A stretch of 59,978 nt of DNA from Leptolyngbyaceae cyanobacterium RM1_1_2 (GCA_012032345.1 JAAUQI010000029.1:1-59978); one strand, 5' to 3'. Positions 42,960 to 52,207 are shown, numbered from the stretch's first letter. The notes: generated from the sequence alone by a model not told the origin. A program made the numbers and translations.

Positions 42960-44372
42960 TTATCTGCCCAGTACCGCCGTGCCTTCATAAAAGTAGAGAC
43001 CCGCGATACAGCCTGTCATTAGAGTCGCCAGAGTCCCCGCCCACAGAGCCTTCCATCCCACCTCACTAATATCCTGGCGGCGCGAAGGCACCAGCCCCGC
43101 TAGCCCACCCACAAAAATCCCGACTGAGGGGATGTGGGCAAAGCCACAGAGAACGTAGCTCACAATCACCATCGTGCGATCGCTAATTTCGCCGCTGGCC
43201 GCCAGGCTAGCGAGGGTGAGATAGGGTGGAATTGCGGTTTCTAAGAGGCGACGGCCAATAATTTTGGAAGCTTCCCACAGTTCGGGCCAGCTATCTGAGA
43301 CTGCTGTCATCAGCGTCAAAGGCAAAAACAAAGCGCCCAGGATGTTTTGCAGCGTCACCACCTCAAAGATCTGGCCGATCCAGCGCAGTGAAGCAGTTTC
43401 GCTGTCTGACCAGGAAGCCAGTCCGGCAAAGATTAGGTTTAGCAGGGCAACCAGCCCCAAAATCGCCACGATGACGGCGGCAATACCCACCGCCATCTTG
43501 ACCCCGTCTAGGGCACCGATAATCAGGGCATCCATCGGGCTGCGTCCGGCCTCAGCGTCAGCCTTTTCCTCCGGGACTGTGCCCAGAGTTTCTGGCACTC
43601 CCGTCTCTGGCACCAAAATTTTAGACATTACAAAAGCCGCCGGAATTGTCAGTATCGAGGCCGCCATCAGGTGCCCGGTAATTGCCGGAAAGGTAGGGCG
43701 CAAGAAGCCCGCGTAGAGGGCCAACACTGTAGAAGCGATCGAGCCAAAACAGGAGGACAGCACGGCGCATAGCTCACTGCGGGTCATGGTGGCTAAAAAA
43801 GGCTTAATAGCGATCGCAGATTCGATACCGACAAAAATATTAGCGGCCCCTGCCAGAGATTCAGCCCCGCTGATACCCAAGGTGGCTCGAAACAGCTTGG
43901 CAAACACCTGCACAATCGGCTGAATAATCCGTAGGTTGTAAAGCAGGCTAATCAGTGCTGCAAAGAAGATGACCTGGGGCAGTGAGCGAAAGGCAAAGAT
44001 AAAGCCAATATTGAGGTTGTCTACACCAATGCGATCGCCGGGTACTGCAGCAAAAGCAGGGGTCAAAGCCCTTGCCAGCCATCGCCCTGCCCCCATCGTT
44101 CCTGCTGCCGTCTTAGGATCTGGCACAAACAGAGGCCCAAACAAAAACCGGGCACCCGCGTCTGAAGCATCAATAATGACATTGAGCAGGTCGTTGAGCA
44201 CCAGAACCAAATCGCGGGTGCCCGGTATGCGAAAAATCAGCACACCGATGACGAGCTGTAGCCCCAGCCCCCAAACGATCACTTTCCAAGGAATCCGGCG
44301 ACGATCTTCTGAACCCAGCCAAGCAATGAAGCACAAACCAAACAGACCCAGAAACGAGAGCAAGTTCAGCAT
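42960..44372 (-). CDS. CNT-family nucleoside transporter (NupC-like)
   Basis: A 470-residue inner-membrane symporter for nucleosides with proton or sodium. Family marks are ESLAGAANIFVGIESAIAIK (about 165-184), LCAVLSSCFGSIASTVLALY and the late YVLCGFAHIPSVGIFVGGLA. Its N-terminal helix region includes a variable insert rich in Gly/Ala. The substrate could be purine or pyrimidine nucleosides; sequence does not decide. Divergent from the zinc-ribbon/rnc pair. Confidence 0.93.
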   Translation of the reverse strand: MLNLLSFLGLFGLCFIAWLGSEDRRRIPWKVIVWGLGLQLVIGVLIFRIPGTRDLVLVLNDLLNVIIDASDAGARFLFGPLFVPDPKTAAGTMGAGRWLARALTPAFAAVPGDRIGVDNLNIGFIFAFRSLPQVIFFAALISLLYNLRIIQPIVQVFAKLFRATLGISGAESLAGAANIFVGIESAIAIKPFLATMTRSELCAVLSSCFGSIASTVLALYAGFLRPTFPAITGHLMAASILTIPAAFVMSKILVPETGVPETLGTVPEEKADAEAGRSPMDALIIGALDGVKMAVGIAAVIVAILGLVALLNLIFAGLASWSDSETASLRWIGQIFEVVTLQNILGALFLPLTLMTAVSDSWPELWEASKIIGRRLLETAIPPYLTLASLAASGEISDRTMVIVSYVLCGFAHIPSVGIFVGGLAGLVPSRRQDISEVGWKALWAGTLATLMTGCIAGLYFYEGTAVLGR

Positions 44373-44553
44373 TGAGTTGAGCGTCTCCTGGAGCGAATTG
44401 AGCTTGCTGAGCTGATATTCAAACTAACAAACGTCATTACCATATCTGAGGTGGCGGCTAATTGTTCGAGCGCTTAAAACTTTGATACGCGGGGGCAACC
44501 GAAACGGAATCTAGCTCTGATAATAGGAAAGGACTGCAATCGTCAAGCTGCTT

Positions 44554-44805
44554 ATGGATGTTTTTTTGCCGACGCCACCCGATTGGACTCAGCCAGCAAC
44601 CCACGCCTATCAGTTTAACTGTCCCCACTGCCACGCGCCGAGCGGCAGCGCTCAGGCCGTCTGGATTAATCGGCGATCGCCTGTTTATAGCGAAGGCCAT
44701 CGCCGTAAATGGCAAGAATTTTATCACTGTAGCTGCGGCACAGCCTGGTGGGCCTGGAGCAGCGATCGCCCACCGGCAGATATTTACAGGGGGTGCGATT
44801 CATGA
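44554..44805 (+). CDS. Conserved cyanobacterial zinc-ribbon-like protein
   Basis: An 83-residue protein with two Cys pairs, NCPHCHAPSG and YHCSCGTAWWAW, separated by a basic RRSPVYSEGHRRKWQEFYHC. The spacing suggests one zinc ribbon. The PDW...RRSPV...RRKWQEFY pattern is one I recall as a conserved cyanobacterial hypothetical family. Its stop overlaps the rnc start codon in ATGA (44802-44805), implying translational coupling. Confidence 0.75.
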   Translation: MDVFLPTPPDWTQPATHAYQFNCPHCHAPSGSAQAVWINRRSPVYSEGHRRKWQEFYHCSCGTAWWAWSSDRPPADIYRGCDS

Positions 44806-45533
44806 GTACGCCCGTTTTGCTAACGCCTGAGCGACAGCTGCAGCTACAGCAGCTAATCGTGCATCTGGGACTACCGGCTGAAACTGAGGTTGACTGGGAA
44901 ATTCTGAATCTGGCCCTAATCCATCCGTCTTTTCAGCCCAACGAAGCCTATGAGCGGCTGGAGTTTTTAGGGGATGCAGCCCTGCGGCTAGCTGCTTCAG
45001 AATTTTTACTCAAGACACTGCCGACGGCCATGGTGGGTGAGGTAGCGGAGCTGCGATCGCGGCTGGTCAGCGATCGCATTTTAGCTGAGCTAGCCAATGA
45101 CCATAACGTAGAGCAGTTTTTGTGGCTGTCTGAGGCTGCCATCCGCGATCGGGCGGGGCGAGGATCTCGTTTAGCAGATACGTTTGAAGCCATTCTAGGC
45201 GCGCTGTACTCGACCACCCAAAATACAGAGCTGATTCATCCCTGGCTTGACCCGCACTTTCAGCGCCTCACCGCAATCATCCGCAGCGATCCGGCACGGC
45301 AAAACTACAAGGCGGCTCTGCAAGAATGGACACAAGCCCACTACAGAGAACTGCCCGAATATCGCGTCCAAGAGCTCAGCCAGCAGCATGGTGACCCAGA
45401 ACGCTTTGGCAGCGCTGTTTGGTTTCAGTCGCGGCAGTGGGGTGCGGGTAAAGGCTCTTCTATTAAGCTGGCCGAGCAGGCAGCGGCGCGGCAGGCTTAT
45501 GAGGCTCTGCAGTCAGCAGCAGACTCCTTGTGA
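44802..45533 (+). CDS. rnc: Ribonuclease III
   Basis: Endonuclease for double-stranded RNA, acting in rRNA processing and small-RNA decay. The catalytic signature YERLEFLGDAALRLAASEFL is clear, with a second acidic site in LADTFEAILGALY. The C-terminal third is a dsRNA-binding domain (NYKAALQEWTQAHYRELPEY). ATG 44802 (MSTPVLLTPERQ) overlaps the upstream stop, so it is preferred over the frame opening at 44748. Length 243 residues. Confidence 0.95.
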   Translation: MSTPVLLTPERQLQLQQLIVHLGLPAETEVDWEILNLALIHPSFQPNEAYERLEFLGDAALRLAASEFLLKTLPTAMVGEVAELRSRLVSDRILAELANDHNVEQFLWLSEAAIRDRAGRGSRLADTFEAILGALYSTTQNTELIHPWLDPHFQRLTAIIRSDPARQNYKAALQEWTQAHYRELPEYRVQELSQQHGDPERFGSAVWFQSRQWGAGKGSSIKLAEQAAARQAYEALQSAADSL

Positions 45534-45589
45534 GGAAAAGTTTTGCTGATATCCTGTCGCTGATGCTTACCATTACCTTTTACTGAAAT

Positions 45590-46645
45590 ATGGCAGATCA
45601 AATCACGGTGGCGATCTTGGGGGCCGGACGCTGGGGTACACACCTGCTGCGCAACTTTTTGGCGCTTCCTGAAGTCACGGTAAGAGCTGTTGTAGAGCCA
45701 AACGCCGCCCAGCGCGATCGCATTCAGCGCCAGTTTAATCTGGCGGCAGAGCAGCTATTTACAGAGTGGCAGACCGCCTTGGCCCTGCCCCATCTGCAGG
45801 CTGCTGTCATTGCCACCCCGGCCCAAACCCACTACTTGCTGGTCAAGGCGGCTCTAGAGCGAGGTCTGCATGTGCTGGTGGAAAAGCCGCTGACCCTGGA
45901 TTTTCAGACCAGCTTGGCATTGTGTCAGCTAGCCGAGCAGCAGGGCGTCCAGCTTGTGGTAGACCATACCTATCTGTTTCACCCGGTGGTTGAGCAAGGT
46001 AAAGCCGCGCTGGCCGAGGCGGTAGGCCAGCGACGTTACGGATACGCCGCCCGCACGAATCTTGGCCCGGTGCGTCAGGATGTCGATGCGCTCTGGGATT
46101 TAGCCATTCATGACCTGGCTATCTTCAACTACTGGCTGGGGGAAACCCCGGTTCAGGTGAGCGCCCAGGGTCAAACCTGGCTGCAGAGCGACGTGACAGA
46201 TTTACCCCATTTCCCAGCGGGGCTGGCAGATCTAGTTTGGGTAAAGCTGGTTTACCCTAGCGGCTTTGAGGCGACGCTGCATCTTTGCTGGCTCAATGCC
46301 GACAAGCAGCGGCGTTTAGCGGTTGTCGGCGATCGCGCTACGCTGATTTTTGACGAGATCAGCCCAACCCCGCTGGTAGTGCAGCAGGGCTATTTTCAAG
46401 CAGGCAGCGGCTATCAGCCCCAGGGCCTAGGGCAAACGGTGGTAGAGGCGATCGCAGCGGAACCTCTGCGCCGGGTTTGTGAGCATTTTATTGACTGCGT
46501 TAGAGCAAATCAGCCTTCTGGGGTGTCTTCTGGTCGGGTGGGGGCGGCTTTGGTGCAGCAGCTTACAGGTATTTCAGCCTCGCTGAACCAGGCCGGGCAG
46601 GCTGTGGCTATTCCTGCGATACCGGGTGTCTACGGGCAGGCTTAA
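45590..46645 (+). CDS. Gfo/Idh/MocA-family oxidoreductase
   Basis: A 351-residue NAD(P)-dependent dehydrogenase. The Rossmann start VAILGAGRWGTHLLRNFLAL and VLVEKPLTLDFQTSLALCQL (E-K-P motif) are diagnostic; the second domain has WDLAIHDLAIFNYWLG with the conserved His. The substrate is likely a sugar or cyclitol, not decidable here. It is 56 bases after rnc and may be cotranscribed. Confidence 0.9.
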   Translation: MADQITVAILGAGRWGTHLLRNFLALPEVTVRAVVEPNAAQRDRIQRQFNLAAEQLFTEWQTALALPHLQAAVIATPAQTHYLLVKAALERGLHVLVEKPLTLDFQTSLALCQLAEQQGVQLVVDHTYLFHPVVEQGKAALAEAVGQRRYGYAARTNLGPVRQDVDALWDLAIHDLAIFNYWLGETPVQVSAQGQTWLQSDVTDLPHFPAGLADLVWVKLVYPSGFEATLHLCWLNADKQRRLAVVGDRATLIFDEISPTPLVVQQGYFQAGSGYQPQGLGQTVVEAIAAEPLRRVCEHFIDCVRANQPSGVSSGRVGAALVQQLTGISASLNQAGQAVAIPAIPGVYGQA

Positions 46646-46666
46646 AAGCCTCACTACGCTAAAATC

Positions 46667-47797
46667 CTAATCGAGTCGCACAATTGACAAAACATACTCT
46701 CCCTGGCTCAAGGCCCGATTGGTGGAGATATCGTAAACCAGTCCGGCTGACTGGGCCTGAATATTACTAACGCTGGGCAGCGTTGCCGATTTGTTGAAGC
46801 AGAGCAGCTGATAAAGCAAATCTCCTGCCTTAACTTCAGTCCCCGGACGTACCCGATTTTCGACGACGCCGCCCGTTGTGGCATAGTACTTCGTTACCTG
46901 ACTGCGATGGGCCAGGGCCATGCAGACTTCGCTGACGTCACTGACCTCAACCTCCGGCAGCAGCCCCCGACGCACCAGATAATTCTTGACGCCTTTAAGA
47001 CCGCGCTCGACCGACTGTGGATTGAGCTGCATTCCGGTGCCTAGCTCTAGCGTCCAAGCTTCGATATCACAGCGTAGCGATCGCCCGAGCTGCTTAAAAG
47101 CCGCTTCTAGGGCCAGCCAGGGCTTAACGAAAGCCTCGTCAAAGGCATCGCCGTCATACTTGTCTAGCAAAATGCCAAAATCAAGGCCAAAGTGGCAGGC
47201 ACTCTGGTCACGATCGCGGAAGTAATACACATAGTCCAGCCCTTCATTGGTTGAGCTGTGTAAATCAATCACATAGTCGGCATCTAGGGCTAGGGCCTGC
47301 AGCCGGGTGCGGTACAGCTCATGCACGGGCACTCCCACAGCAGAGGCGATCGCTCCTAGCTCTGTGGCAAAGGCTGCCTGAATTTGCTGACGATAAGCGA
47401 CTACTATCGCTTCAGCCGAGCGGTTCAGGTGCGATTGGGCAAAGGCCAGAGTATCAGCCCCGGTTTTCTCATAGTCCCAAAAGATACGGTTGTAGTCGCG
47501 CCCGTCGTAGGGGTTATAGCGCCCTGAGGCAAAATTATGCGCCCGCTGATTGACGCCCATAGGGTTGCAGACGGGCACCAGGCAAATTTCGCCGTACAGG
47601 GCCGAGTCGTCTAGCTGGGCTAGCCACTGAATTAGCTCGTGAATCACCGCGTTTCCCGCTAGCTCTGCCCCATGCAGGTTGGCTTGAATGTAAGCTTTTT
47701 TGCCGGGGCGATCGCCGATGAAGCGGTAGGTCTGAAGTTCGAGGCGATCGCCTGAGGCGAGCTGCATGAGGGGGAGGGAGACAATTTTAGGATGCAT
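46667..47797 (-). CDS. Succinylglutamate desuccinylase/aspartoacylase-family protein (M14-like)
   Basis: A 376-residue zinc hydrolase. AYIQANLHGAELAGNAVIHE has the H-x2-E zinc ligands and DYVIDLHSSTNEGLDYVYYF the third His. The C-terminal part (ATTGGVVENRVRPGTEVKAG) is the beta-barrel typical of the family. It probably removes an acyl group from an amino acid or amide; the substrate is unknown. Divergent from the frmA-like gene across a 29-bp palindrome. Confidence 0.85.
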   Translation of the reverse strand: MHPKIVSLPLMQLASGDRLELQTYRFIGDRPGKKAYIQANLHGAELAGNAVIHELIQWLAQLDDSALYGEICLVPVCNPMGVNQRAHNFASGRYNPYDGRDYNRIFWDYEKTGADTLAFAQSHLNRSAEAIVVAYRQQIQAAFATELGAIASAVGVPVHELYRTRLQALALDADYVIDLHSSTNEGLDYVYYFRDRDQSACHFGLDFGILLDKYDGDAFDEAFVKPWLALEAAFKQLGRSLRCDIEAWTLELGTGMQLNPQSVERGLKGVKNYLVRRGLLPEVEVSDVSEVCMALAHRSQVTKYYATTGGVVENRVRPGTEVKAGDLLYQLLCFNKSATLPSVSNIQAQSAGLVYDISTNRALSQGEYVLSIVRLD

Positions 47798-47838
47798 TGA
47801 TCACACTTAAGCAAACGGCTCTAGGGTTCTGTCAAGAA

Positions 47839-47867
47839 TTTTTTAAGGATTTTAAATCCTTAAAAAA
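47839..47867. promoter_or_regulatory. 29-bp AT-rich perfect palindrome in a divergent promoter region
   Basis: Arms TTTTTTAAGGATTT (47839-47852) and AAATCCTTAAAAAA (47854-47867) are perfect around one central T. It lies about 40 bases upstream of the leftward hydrolase start and 110 bases upstream of the rightward alcohol dehydrogenase start. Because no gene ends here, a terminator role is unlikely and an operator is possible. Confidence 0.6.
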
Positions 47868-47977
47868 CAACCTTACAGCCTGATTACACCCACCTGGCAA
47901 AGATTGACAGACGACTAGCATTGCGGGAACCTGAGCCAGTGAGCTAATCGCCTGAGGCTAATTGTAGGAGATGGGTT

Positions 47978-49093
47978 ATGGAAGTCAAGGCAGCAGTGGC
48001 AGTGGCAGCAGGTCAGCCGCTCAGGATAGAAACCGTCCAGCTAGAAGGGCCTAAAGCAGGCGAAGTGCTGGTTGAGATCAAAGCCACGGGGCTTTGTCAT
48101 ACCGACGCCTACACCCTATCGGGCAAAGATCCAGAAGGGCTGTTTCCGGCCATTTTGGGGCACGAAGGCGCGGGCATAGTGGTTGAAGTAGGGCCGGAAG
48201 TCACGAGCCTCAAACCCGGAGATCACGTCATTCCGCTCTATACGCCAGAGTGTCGTCAGTGTGAGTACTGTCTCAGCTTTAAGACCAATCTCTGTCAGGC
48301 CATTCGGGCCACCCAGGGCCAAGGGCTGATGCCCGACGGCAGCAGTCGCTTTTCTCTGGGTGACAAGCCGCTCTATCACTACATGGGCACCTCTACTTTT
48401 GCCAACTACACCGTCGTCCCCGAAATTGCCCTAGCCAAAATTCGTGAAGATGCCCCCTTTGACAAGGTCTGCTACATCGGCTGCGGTGTCACCACGGGCA
48501 TCGGCGCTGTGATCAATACCGCCAAAGTAGAACCGGGCGCTAACGTAATTGTGTTTGGATTAGGCGGCATCGGCCTCAACGTGATTCAGGGGTGTCGCAT
48601 GGTGGGGGCAGATAGGATTGTGGGCGTAGATATCAACCCGGCTCGACGAGCAATTGCTGAAAAATTTGGCATGACTCACTTTGTCAATCCCCATGAAGTC
48701 GAAGGGGATCTGGTGCCCTATCTGGTAGATCTGACCCAGGGGGGCGCTGACTACACCTTTGAGTGCATTGGCAACGTCAACGTCATGCGGCAGGCCCTAG
48801 AGAGCTGTCACAAAGGCTGGGGCGAAAGCATCATTATTGGCGTCGCCGCCGCCGGACAAGAGATTAGCACCCGCCCTTTTCAGCTAGTGACTGGCCGGGT
48901 TTGGCGCGGGACTGCCTTTGGCGGGGCCAGGGGCCGTACTGACGTGCCCAAAATCGTGGACTGGTACATGGAGGGCAAAATCAACATTGACGATCTAATT
49001 ACCCACACAATGCCGCTCGACCAGATTAATACCGGATTTGAGCTAATGCACAAAGGCGAATCTATTCGCAGCGTTGTCCTGTTTGATGCTTAG
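47978..49093 (+). CDS. frmA: S-(hydroxymethyl)glutathione dehydrogenase / class III alcohol dehydrogenase
   Basis: Oxidises the glutathione adduct of formaldehyde (and reduces S-nitrosoglutathione) with NAD. The catalytic zinc Cys is in [10 protein letters not shown], with GHEGAGIV next, and structural zinc cysteines in [15 protein letters not shown]. The Rossmann stretch [20 protein letters not shown] follows. A 371-residue length and [20 protein letters not shown] match class III. GTAGGAG precedes the start. It probably detoxifies formaldehyde or nitrosative stress. Confidence 0.95.
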   Translation: MEVKAAVAVAAGQPLRIETVQLEGPKAGEVLVEIKATGLCHTDAYTLSGKDPEGLFPAILGHEGAGIVVEVGPEVTSLKPGDHVIPLYTPECRQCEYCLSFKTNLCQAIRATQGQGLMPDGSSRFSLGDKPLYHYMGTSTFANYTVVPEIALAKIREDAPFDKVCYIGCGVTTGIGAVINTAKVEPGANVIVFGLGGIGLNVIQGCRMVGADRIVGVDINPARRAIAEKFGMTHFVNPHEVEGDLVPYLVDLTQGGADYTFECIGNVNVMRQALESCHKGWGESIIIGVAAAGQEISTRPFQLVTGRVWRGTAFGGARGRTDVPKIVDWYMEGKINIDDLITHTMPLDQINTGFELMHKGESIRSVVLFDA

Positions 49094-49099
49094 TGAGAA

Positions 49100-49723
49100 T
49101 AGAAATAATGCCAGCGGTACAAAAAACCGGGGGATCTCATGTCTCAAATTGAAAGCGTATAGCTGGGCAGATGGACGGCGATCGCTGCGGCTTATCAAAA
49201 TCCGATAGTCCGACTGCACCCTTTCCACCATTGGCAACGGTTGCCCACCTCGCAGCAGGTCGATCTCGATAAGATGAGTCAACCCCAGTAGCACCTGGTT
49301 ACGCTTGCGGCTGTATGCCTGCCGTCCTTCACCTGAGCGCTTATTTTTGGGGGAAAGAATTTCGATCGCAGTAATGACCGTCCCAGTCGCCACCTCTCGG
49401 ATTTCCAAATACCGCTCTTGTACTTCTTCCCTCATCGGTATTGTAACGGTGATGGATTCGCCTACCAGAGGCAGCGTTACCGTGGCGGCTGGCTGGCTTT
49501 GCTCAGGCTGCTGACTCGCTATAGCTACATCTGGAATGCCAACTAGCAGACTTTCATCTCCCCCGCTGATATAAGTCCGCTTCTCGATCGCCACCCGGTA
49601 CTTTTCACTGAGATTGTCGTTTAAGTCATCCGCGATCGCCACAATCAGTCGGCTGTGGACTTCTGACTATAGCTCAGGATGCTCCAGATAGGGGTTCATT
49701 CCAGGGAAGGGCGGCGATCGCAT
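49100..49723 (-). pseudogene. DUF4058 family protein, nonsense mutation and truncated 3' end
   Basis: The usual DUF4058 start is readable from ATG 49723: MRSPPFPGMNPYLEHPEL, then TAG at 49667-49669, then SEVHSRLIVAIADDLNDNLS in the same frame. Other members have Trp at this place, so TGG probably changed to TAG. The downstream frame has IAIEKRTYISGG-like core and ITAIEILSPKNKRSGEGRQA. At the 3' end, homology breaks after FNLRHEIPRF and about 50 usual C-terminal residues are lost against the frmA end. The remaining frame from 49642 could still be translated from an internal start but is unlikely to be functional. Confidence 0.75.
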
Positions 49724-49730
49724 CACAAAC

Positions 49731-50186
49731 CTATATGGGCAGCACCGAGCGCTGGCAGGCCGGACAAACCGCGTGAATTAAAAGCTGGCAGTCTAGCAGG
49801 TGATAGCCAGATTTTTCAGCGGTTTTGGCTCCGGCCTTGAGCACGGAGTCATTCTTAAACTCGATGGTTTTATTACAGCGGACGCAGATCAGGTGGTGAT
49901 GGTGGTGGGGAGCAGGTTGATTAATTTCATAGCGCTTTTGCCCTTCGGCTAGCTCTAGCTCACGCAAAATCCCCATGCGAGACATCAGCTTGAGGTTGCG
50001 GTAAATAGTTGAAAGGCTAATGCCTTCGCCTGCTTCTTTGAGCAGTTCACAGAGTTCCTCAGCGCTGAGGTGGTTGCCACCGGCCAGGTTTTGAAAGGTT
50101 TTGAGAATAGTCTCTCGCTGGGGAGTCATGCGCCAGCCGCGCTCGTTCAGTTCGGCTTTGAGTGCAGTCGCACTGTAAGCAACCAT
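49731..50186 (-). CDS. fur: Ferric uptake regulator Fur (FurA-like)
   Basis: A 151-residue iron-responsive repressor that closely follows the cyanobacterial FurA pattern: LKAELNERGWRMTPQRETIL, EGISLSTIYRNLKLMSRMGI (winged helix), HHHHHLICVRCNKTIEFKND and HLLDCQLLIHAVCPACQR (two C-x2-C). It does not look like Zur or PerR, despite the metal transporter next door. Upstream carries two identical 16-bp boxes, suggesting autoregulation. Starting ATG 50186. Confidence 0.93.
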   Translation of the reverse strand: MVAYSATALKAELNERGWRMTPQRETILKTFQNLAGGNHLSAEELCELLKEAGEGISLSTIYRNLKLMSRMGILRELELAEGQKRYEINQPAPHHHHHLICVRCNKTIEFKNDSVLKAGAKTAEKSGYHLLDCQLLIHAVCPACQRSVLPI

Positions 50187-50222
50187 CGCCTTATTCCCTT
50201 GTTAACAAATGTCAATAAAATT

Positions 50223-50292
50223 TTCTTATTGAGAATAACAATAATAGCGAATGTAGGATTTATTTGCAACAAATGGTTCTTATTGAGAATAA
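50223..50292 (-). promoter_or_regulatory. Two Fur-type operator boxes upstream of fur
   Basis: The same 16-mer TTCTTATTGAGAATAA occurs at 50223-50238 and 50277-50292, 54 bases apart. It is an imperfect inverted repeat around TTCT...AGAA, and its TTATTGAGAAT core resembles Fur boxes. The positions, 37 and 91 bases upstream of the fur start, fit autoregulation. Binding by Fur is inferred. Confidence 0.65.
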
Positions 50293-50329
50293 TCCCTAAG
50301 AAGCAGTGAAGTCTGGGATAGTGTAGCGA

Positions 50330-50392
50330 AAGGCAGAAAGATGAAGGATGAAGGCAGAAAGATGAAGGATGAAGGCAGAAGGATGAAGAGGA
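50330..50392. repeat. 21-bp tandem repeat, about three copies
   Basis: Two perfect copies of a 21-base unit starting aaggcagaaagatgaaggat (50330-50350, 50351-50371) and a third imperfect copy (50372-50392). Purine-rich, probably a slippage product. No CRISPR spacing, no coding sense. Confidence 0.85.
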
Positions 50393-50576
50393 TGTCGGTC
50401 ACGTAAAGATTCAGCGATCTGAGTTGTTCTGACCAAACTGCGGTTTGCTATGTACTGCTGCGTAGCAGTTCTGAGTGATTTGTGGAGAGAAGTGATGCCA
50501 GACTTTTCCTCTGGCTAAGTTTCACAGTCCAAACAGGACAGCCCCAAGCCCTAACAGGTATTTGATGAATATGCCT

Positions 50577-51464
50577 TTAGCGAAACAGTGACCTGATATC
50601 GCGCCAGAGCGGTAGCACAGATTGGCTTTGGGGCTGGGTCAGCAGTCCATGGGCGGGGCTGAACAGCAGCGCCAGAAAAAAGAACCCAGACGCCACCATC
50701 ACGATCGCGGGGCCAGAGGGCAGGTTGACATAGTAGCTCAGATACAAGCCGCTAATGCTAGAGATAACGCCAATGGCAGACCCTAGCAGCATGACCTGAT
50801 GCAGCCGCGCTGCCAGCAGATAGGCCGCCGCGCTAGGCGTAATCAGCAGAGCCAGAACCAGCACCACACCAACTGACTTGAGACTGGCTACAACGGTCAA
50901 GGCTATCAGCACCATCAGCCCTGAGTTAAGCAGGCTAACGGGCAATCCGGCTGCCTGCGCCCCCAGGCGGTCAAAGCTGTAAAAAAGCAGCTCTTTGTAA
51001 AACAGAAAGACGCACAGCAGCACCAGGGCGGCCATCAGCGCCGTATCGCGCACATCTGCCAGAGTCACGCCCAAGATATTGCCGAAGAGAAAATGGTTGA
51101 GATCAATTTTGTTGTCTTTTTGGATTAGGGTGATCAGAATAATGCCGAAGGCAAAAAAAGCCGAAAAAACAATCCCCATTGCCGCGTCTTCTTTCACTGG
51201 CGATCGCGTATGAATCAGCGAGATAATGACGGTGCTAATCACCCCGGCAATGAACGCGCCGATGTAGATATTGATGCCCAGCATAAAGGCGATCGCCAGA
51301 CCGGGCAGCAGCGAGTGGCTAATCGCATCCCCCAGCAAAGCCAGTCGCTGCACCATCAAATAGCTGCCGATGACTGCGCAAATCACCCCGACCAGCACCG
51401 CTACCACCAGCGATCGCTGCATAAAGGCATACTGTAGCGGCTCGGTCAAGTAAGTAAGCTCCAT
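50577..51464 (-). CDS. Metal ABC transporter permease (ZnuB/TroC-like)
   Basis: A 295-residue membrane permease with about eight helices for uptake of zinc or manganese. It shows the family pattern VCAVIGSYLMVQRLALLGDA, HSLLPGLAIAFMLG and SVGVVLVLALLITPSAAAYL. It follows the ATPase gene with a two-base gap and works with that ATPase and the lipoprotein encoded divergently at 52383. Confidence 0.93.
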   Translation of the reverse strand: MELTYLTEPLQYAFMQRSLVVAVLVGVICAVIGSYLMVQRLALLGDAISHSLLPGLAIAFMLGINIYIGAFIAGVISTVIISLIHTRSPVKEDAAMGIVFSAFFAFGIILITLIQKDNKIDLNHFLFGNILGVTLADVRDTALMAALVLLCVFLFYKELLFYSFDRLGAQAAGLPVSLLNSGLMVLIALTVVASLKSVGVVLVLALLITPSAAAYLLAARLHQVMLLGSAIGVISSISGLYLSYYVNLPSGPAIVMVASGFFFLALLFSPAHGLLTQPQSQSVLPLWRDIRSLFR

Positions 51465-51466
51465 GT

Positions 51467-52207
51467 TTAGGCGACGCTAGAAAAGAACTGCACCTGCCCC
51501 CCGTAGGCTCTGACCATATTCTCAGCGGTGAAAACCTGCTGGCGAGGGCCAAAGGCAATCAGTTCTCGGTTGAGCAGCAGCAGCTGGTCGAAATGGGTAA
51601 TGGACTCGCCTAAATCGTGGTTGACAACTACGACAATTTTGCCAGCTTGGGCTAGCTCTCCAAAAATGCGAAAAAGAACCGTCTCAGTTTTTTGGTCAAC
51701 GCCGACAAAAGGCTCGTCAAAGAAAAACAGGTCGGCCTGCTGAGCTAGGGCACGGGCCAAAAATACCCGCTGCTGCTGGCCCCCAGAGAGAGCACCAATG
51801 GGGCGATCGCGTAGCTGACTCATTCCAACCCGCTCTAGGGCGGCGGCGGCAATGTGGCGGCTCGGGGTAGAAAAGCGATTGAACCAGCCAGCCTGCTTGA
51901 CCCGCCCCATCAGGACGACGTCCCACACCGTCGCTGGAAATGTCCAGTCTATTTGCGATCGCTGCGGCACATAGGCAGTGCGATCTAGCTGGTCGCTCAA
52001 AAGGCGATCGCCGTAGTAAATCCTACCCGTTACCGCCGGGATTAGCCCCAGCATGGCCTTGACCAGCGTGCTTTTGCCAGCCCCATTCGGCCCAAAAATA
52101 CCGACAAGCTGCCCCGGCTGTAGCCCAAAGCTAATATTGCGTAGAGCCTGCAAGCTGCGGTAGCTGACGCTGAGATGTTCAACGGCGATCGCGGCGTGAT
52201 CCACCAT
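51467..52207 (-). CDS. Metal ABC transporter ATP-binding protein (ZnuC/TroB-like)
   Basis: A 246-residue ATPase. The Walker A is GIFGPNGAGKSTLVKAMLGL, the ABC signature ALSGGQQQRVFLARALAQ, and Walker B ADLFFFDEPFVGVD with the switch His in VVVVNHDL. It drives the permease encoded just downstream and is divergent from the binding-protein gene across a 175-base intergenic region with a strong hairpin. Confidence 0.94.
   Translation of the reverse strand: MVDHAAIAVEHLSVSYRSLQALRNISFGLQPGQLVGIFGPNGAGKSTLVKAMLGLIPAVTGRIYYGDRLLSDQLDRTAYVPQRSQIDWTFPATVWDVVLMGRVKQAGWFNRFSTPSRHIAAAALERVGMSQLRDRPIGALSGGQQQRVFLARALAQQADLFFFDEPFVGVDQKTETVLFRIFGELAQAGKIVVVVNHDLGESITHFDQLLLLNRELIAFGPRQQVFTAENMVRAYGGQVQFFSSVA

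Larger units (their letters stand above)
50187..50576. other. Intergenic region upstream of fur
   Basis: This 390-base gap carries the two Fur-type boxes (50223-50238 and 50277-50292) and a 21-bp tandem repeat at 50330-50392. The rest to the leftward permease gene shows no open frame or RNA motif. Confidence 0.55.

Noticed and set aside
49731-50186. Zur, because of the adjacent zinc-type transporter
   Set aside because: The sequence follows the FurA pattern closely (LKAELNERGWRMTPQRETIL, HHHHHLICVRCN) and differs from Zur.
50330-50392. CRISPR array
   Set aside because: The 21-bp units are contiguous without spacers, and no cas genes are in the window.
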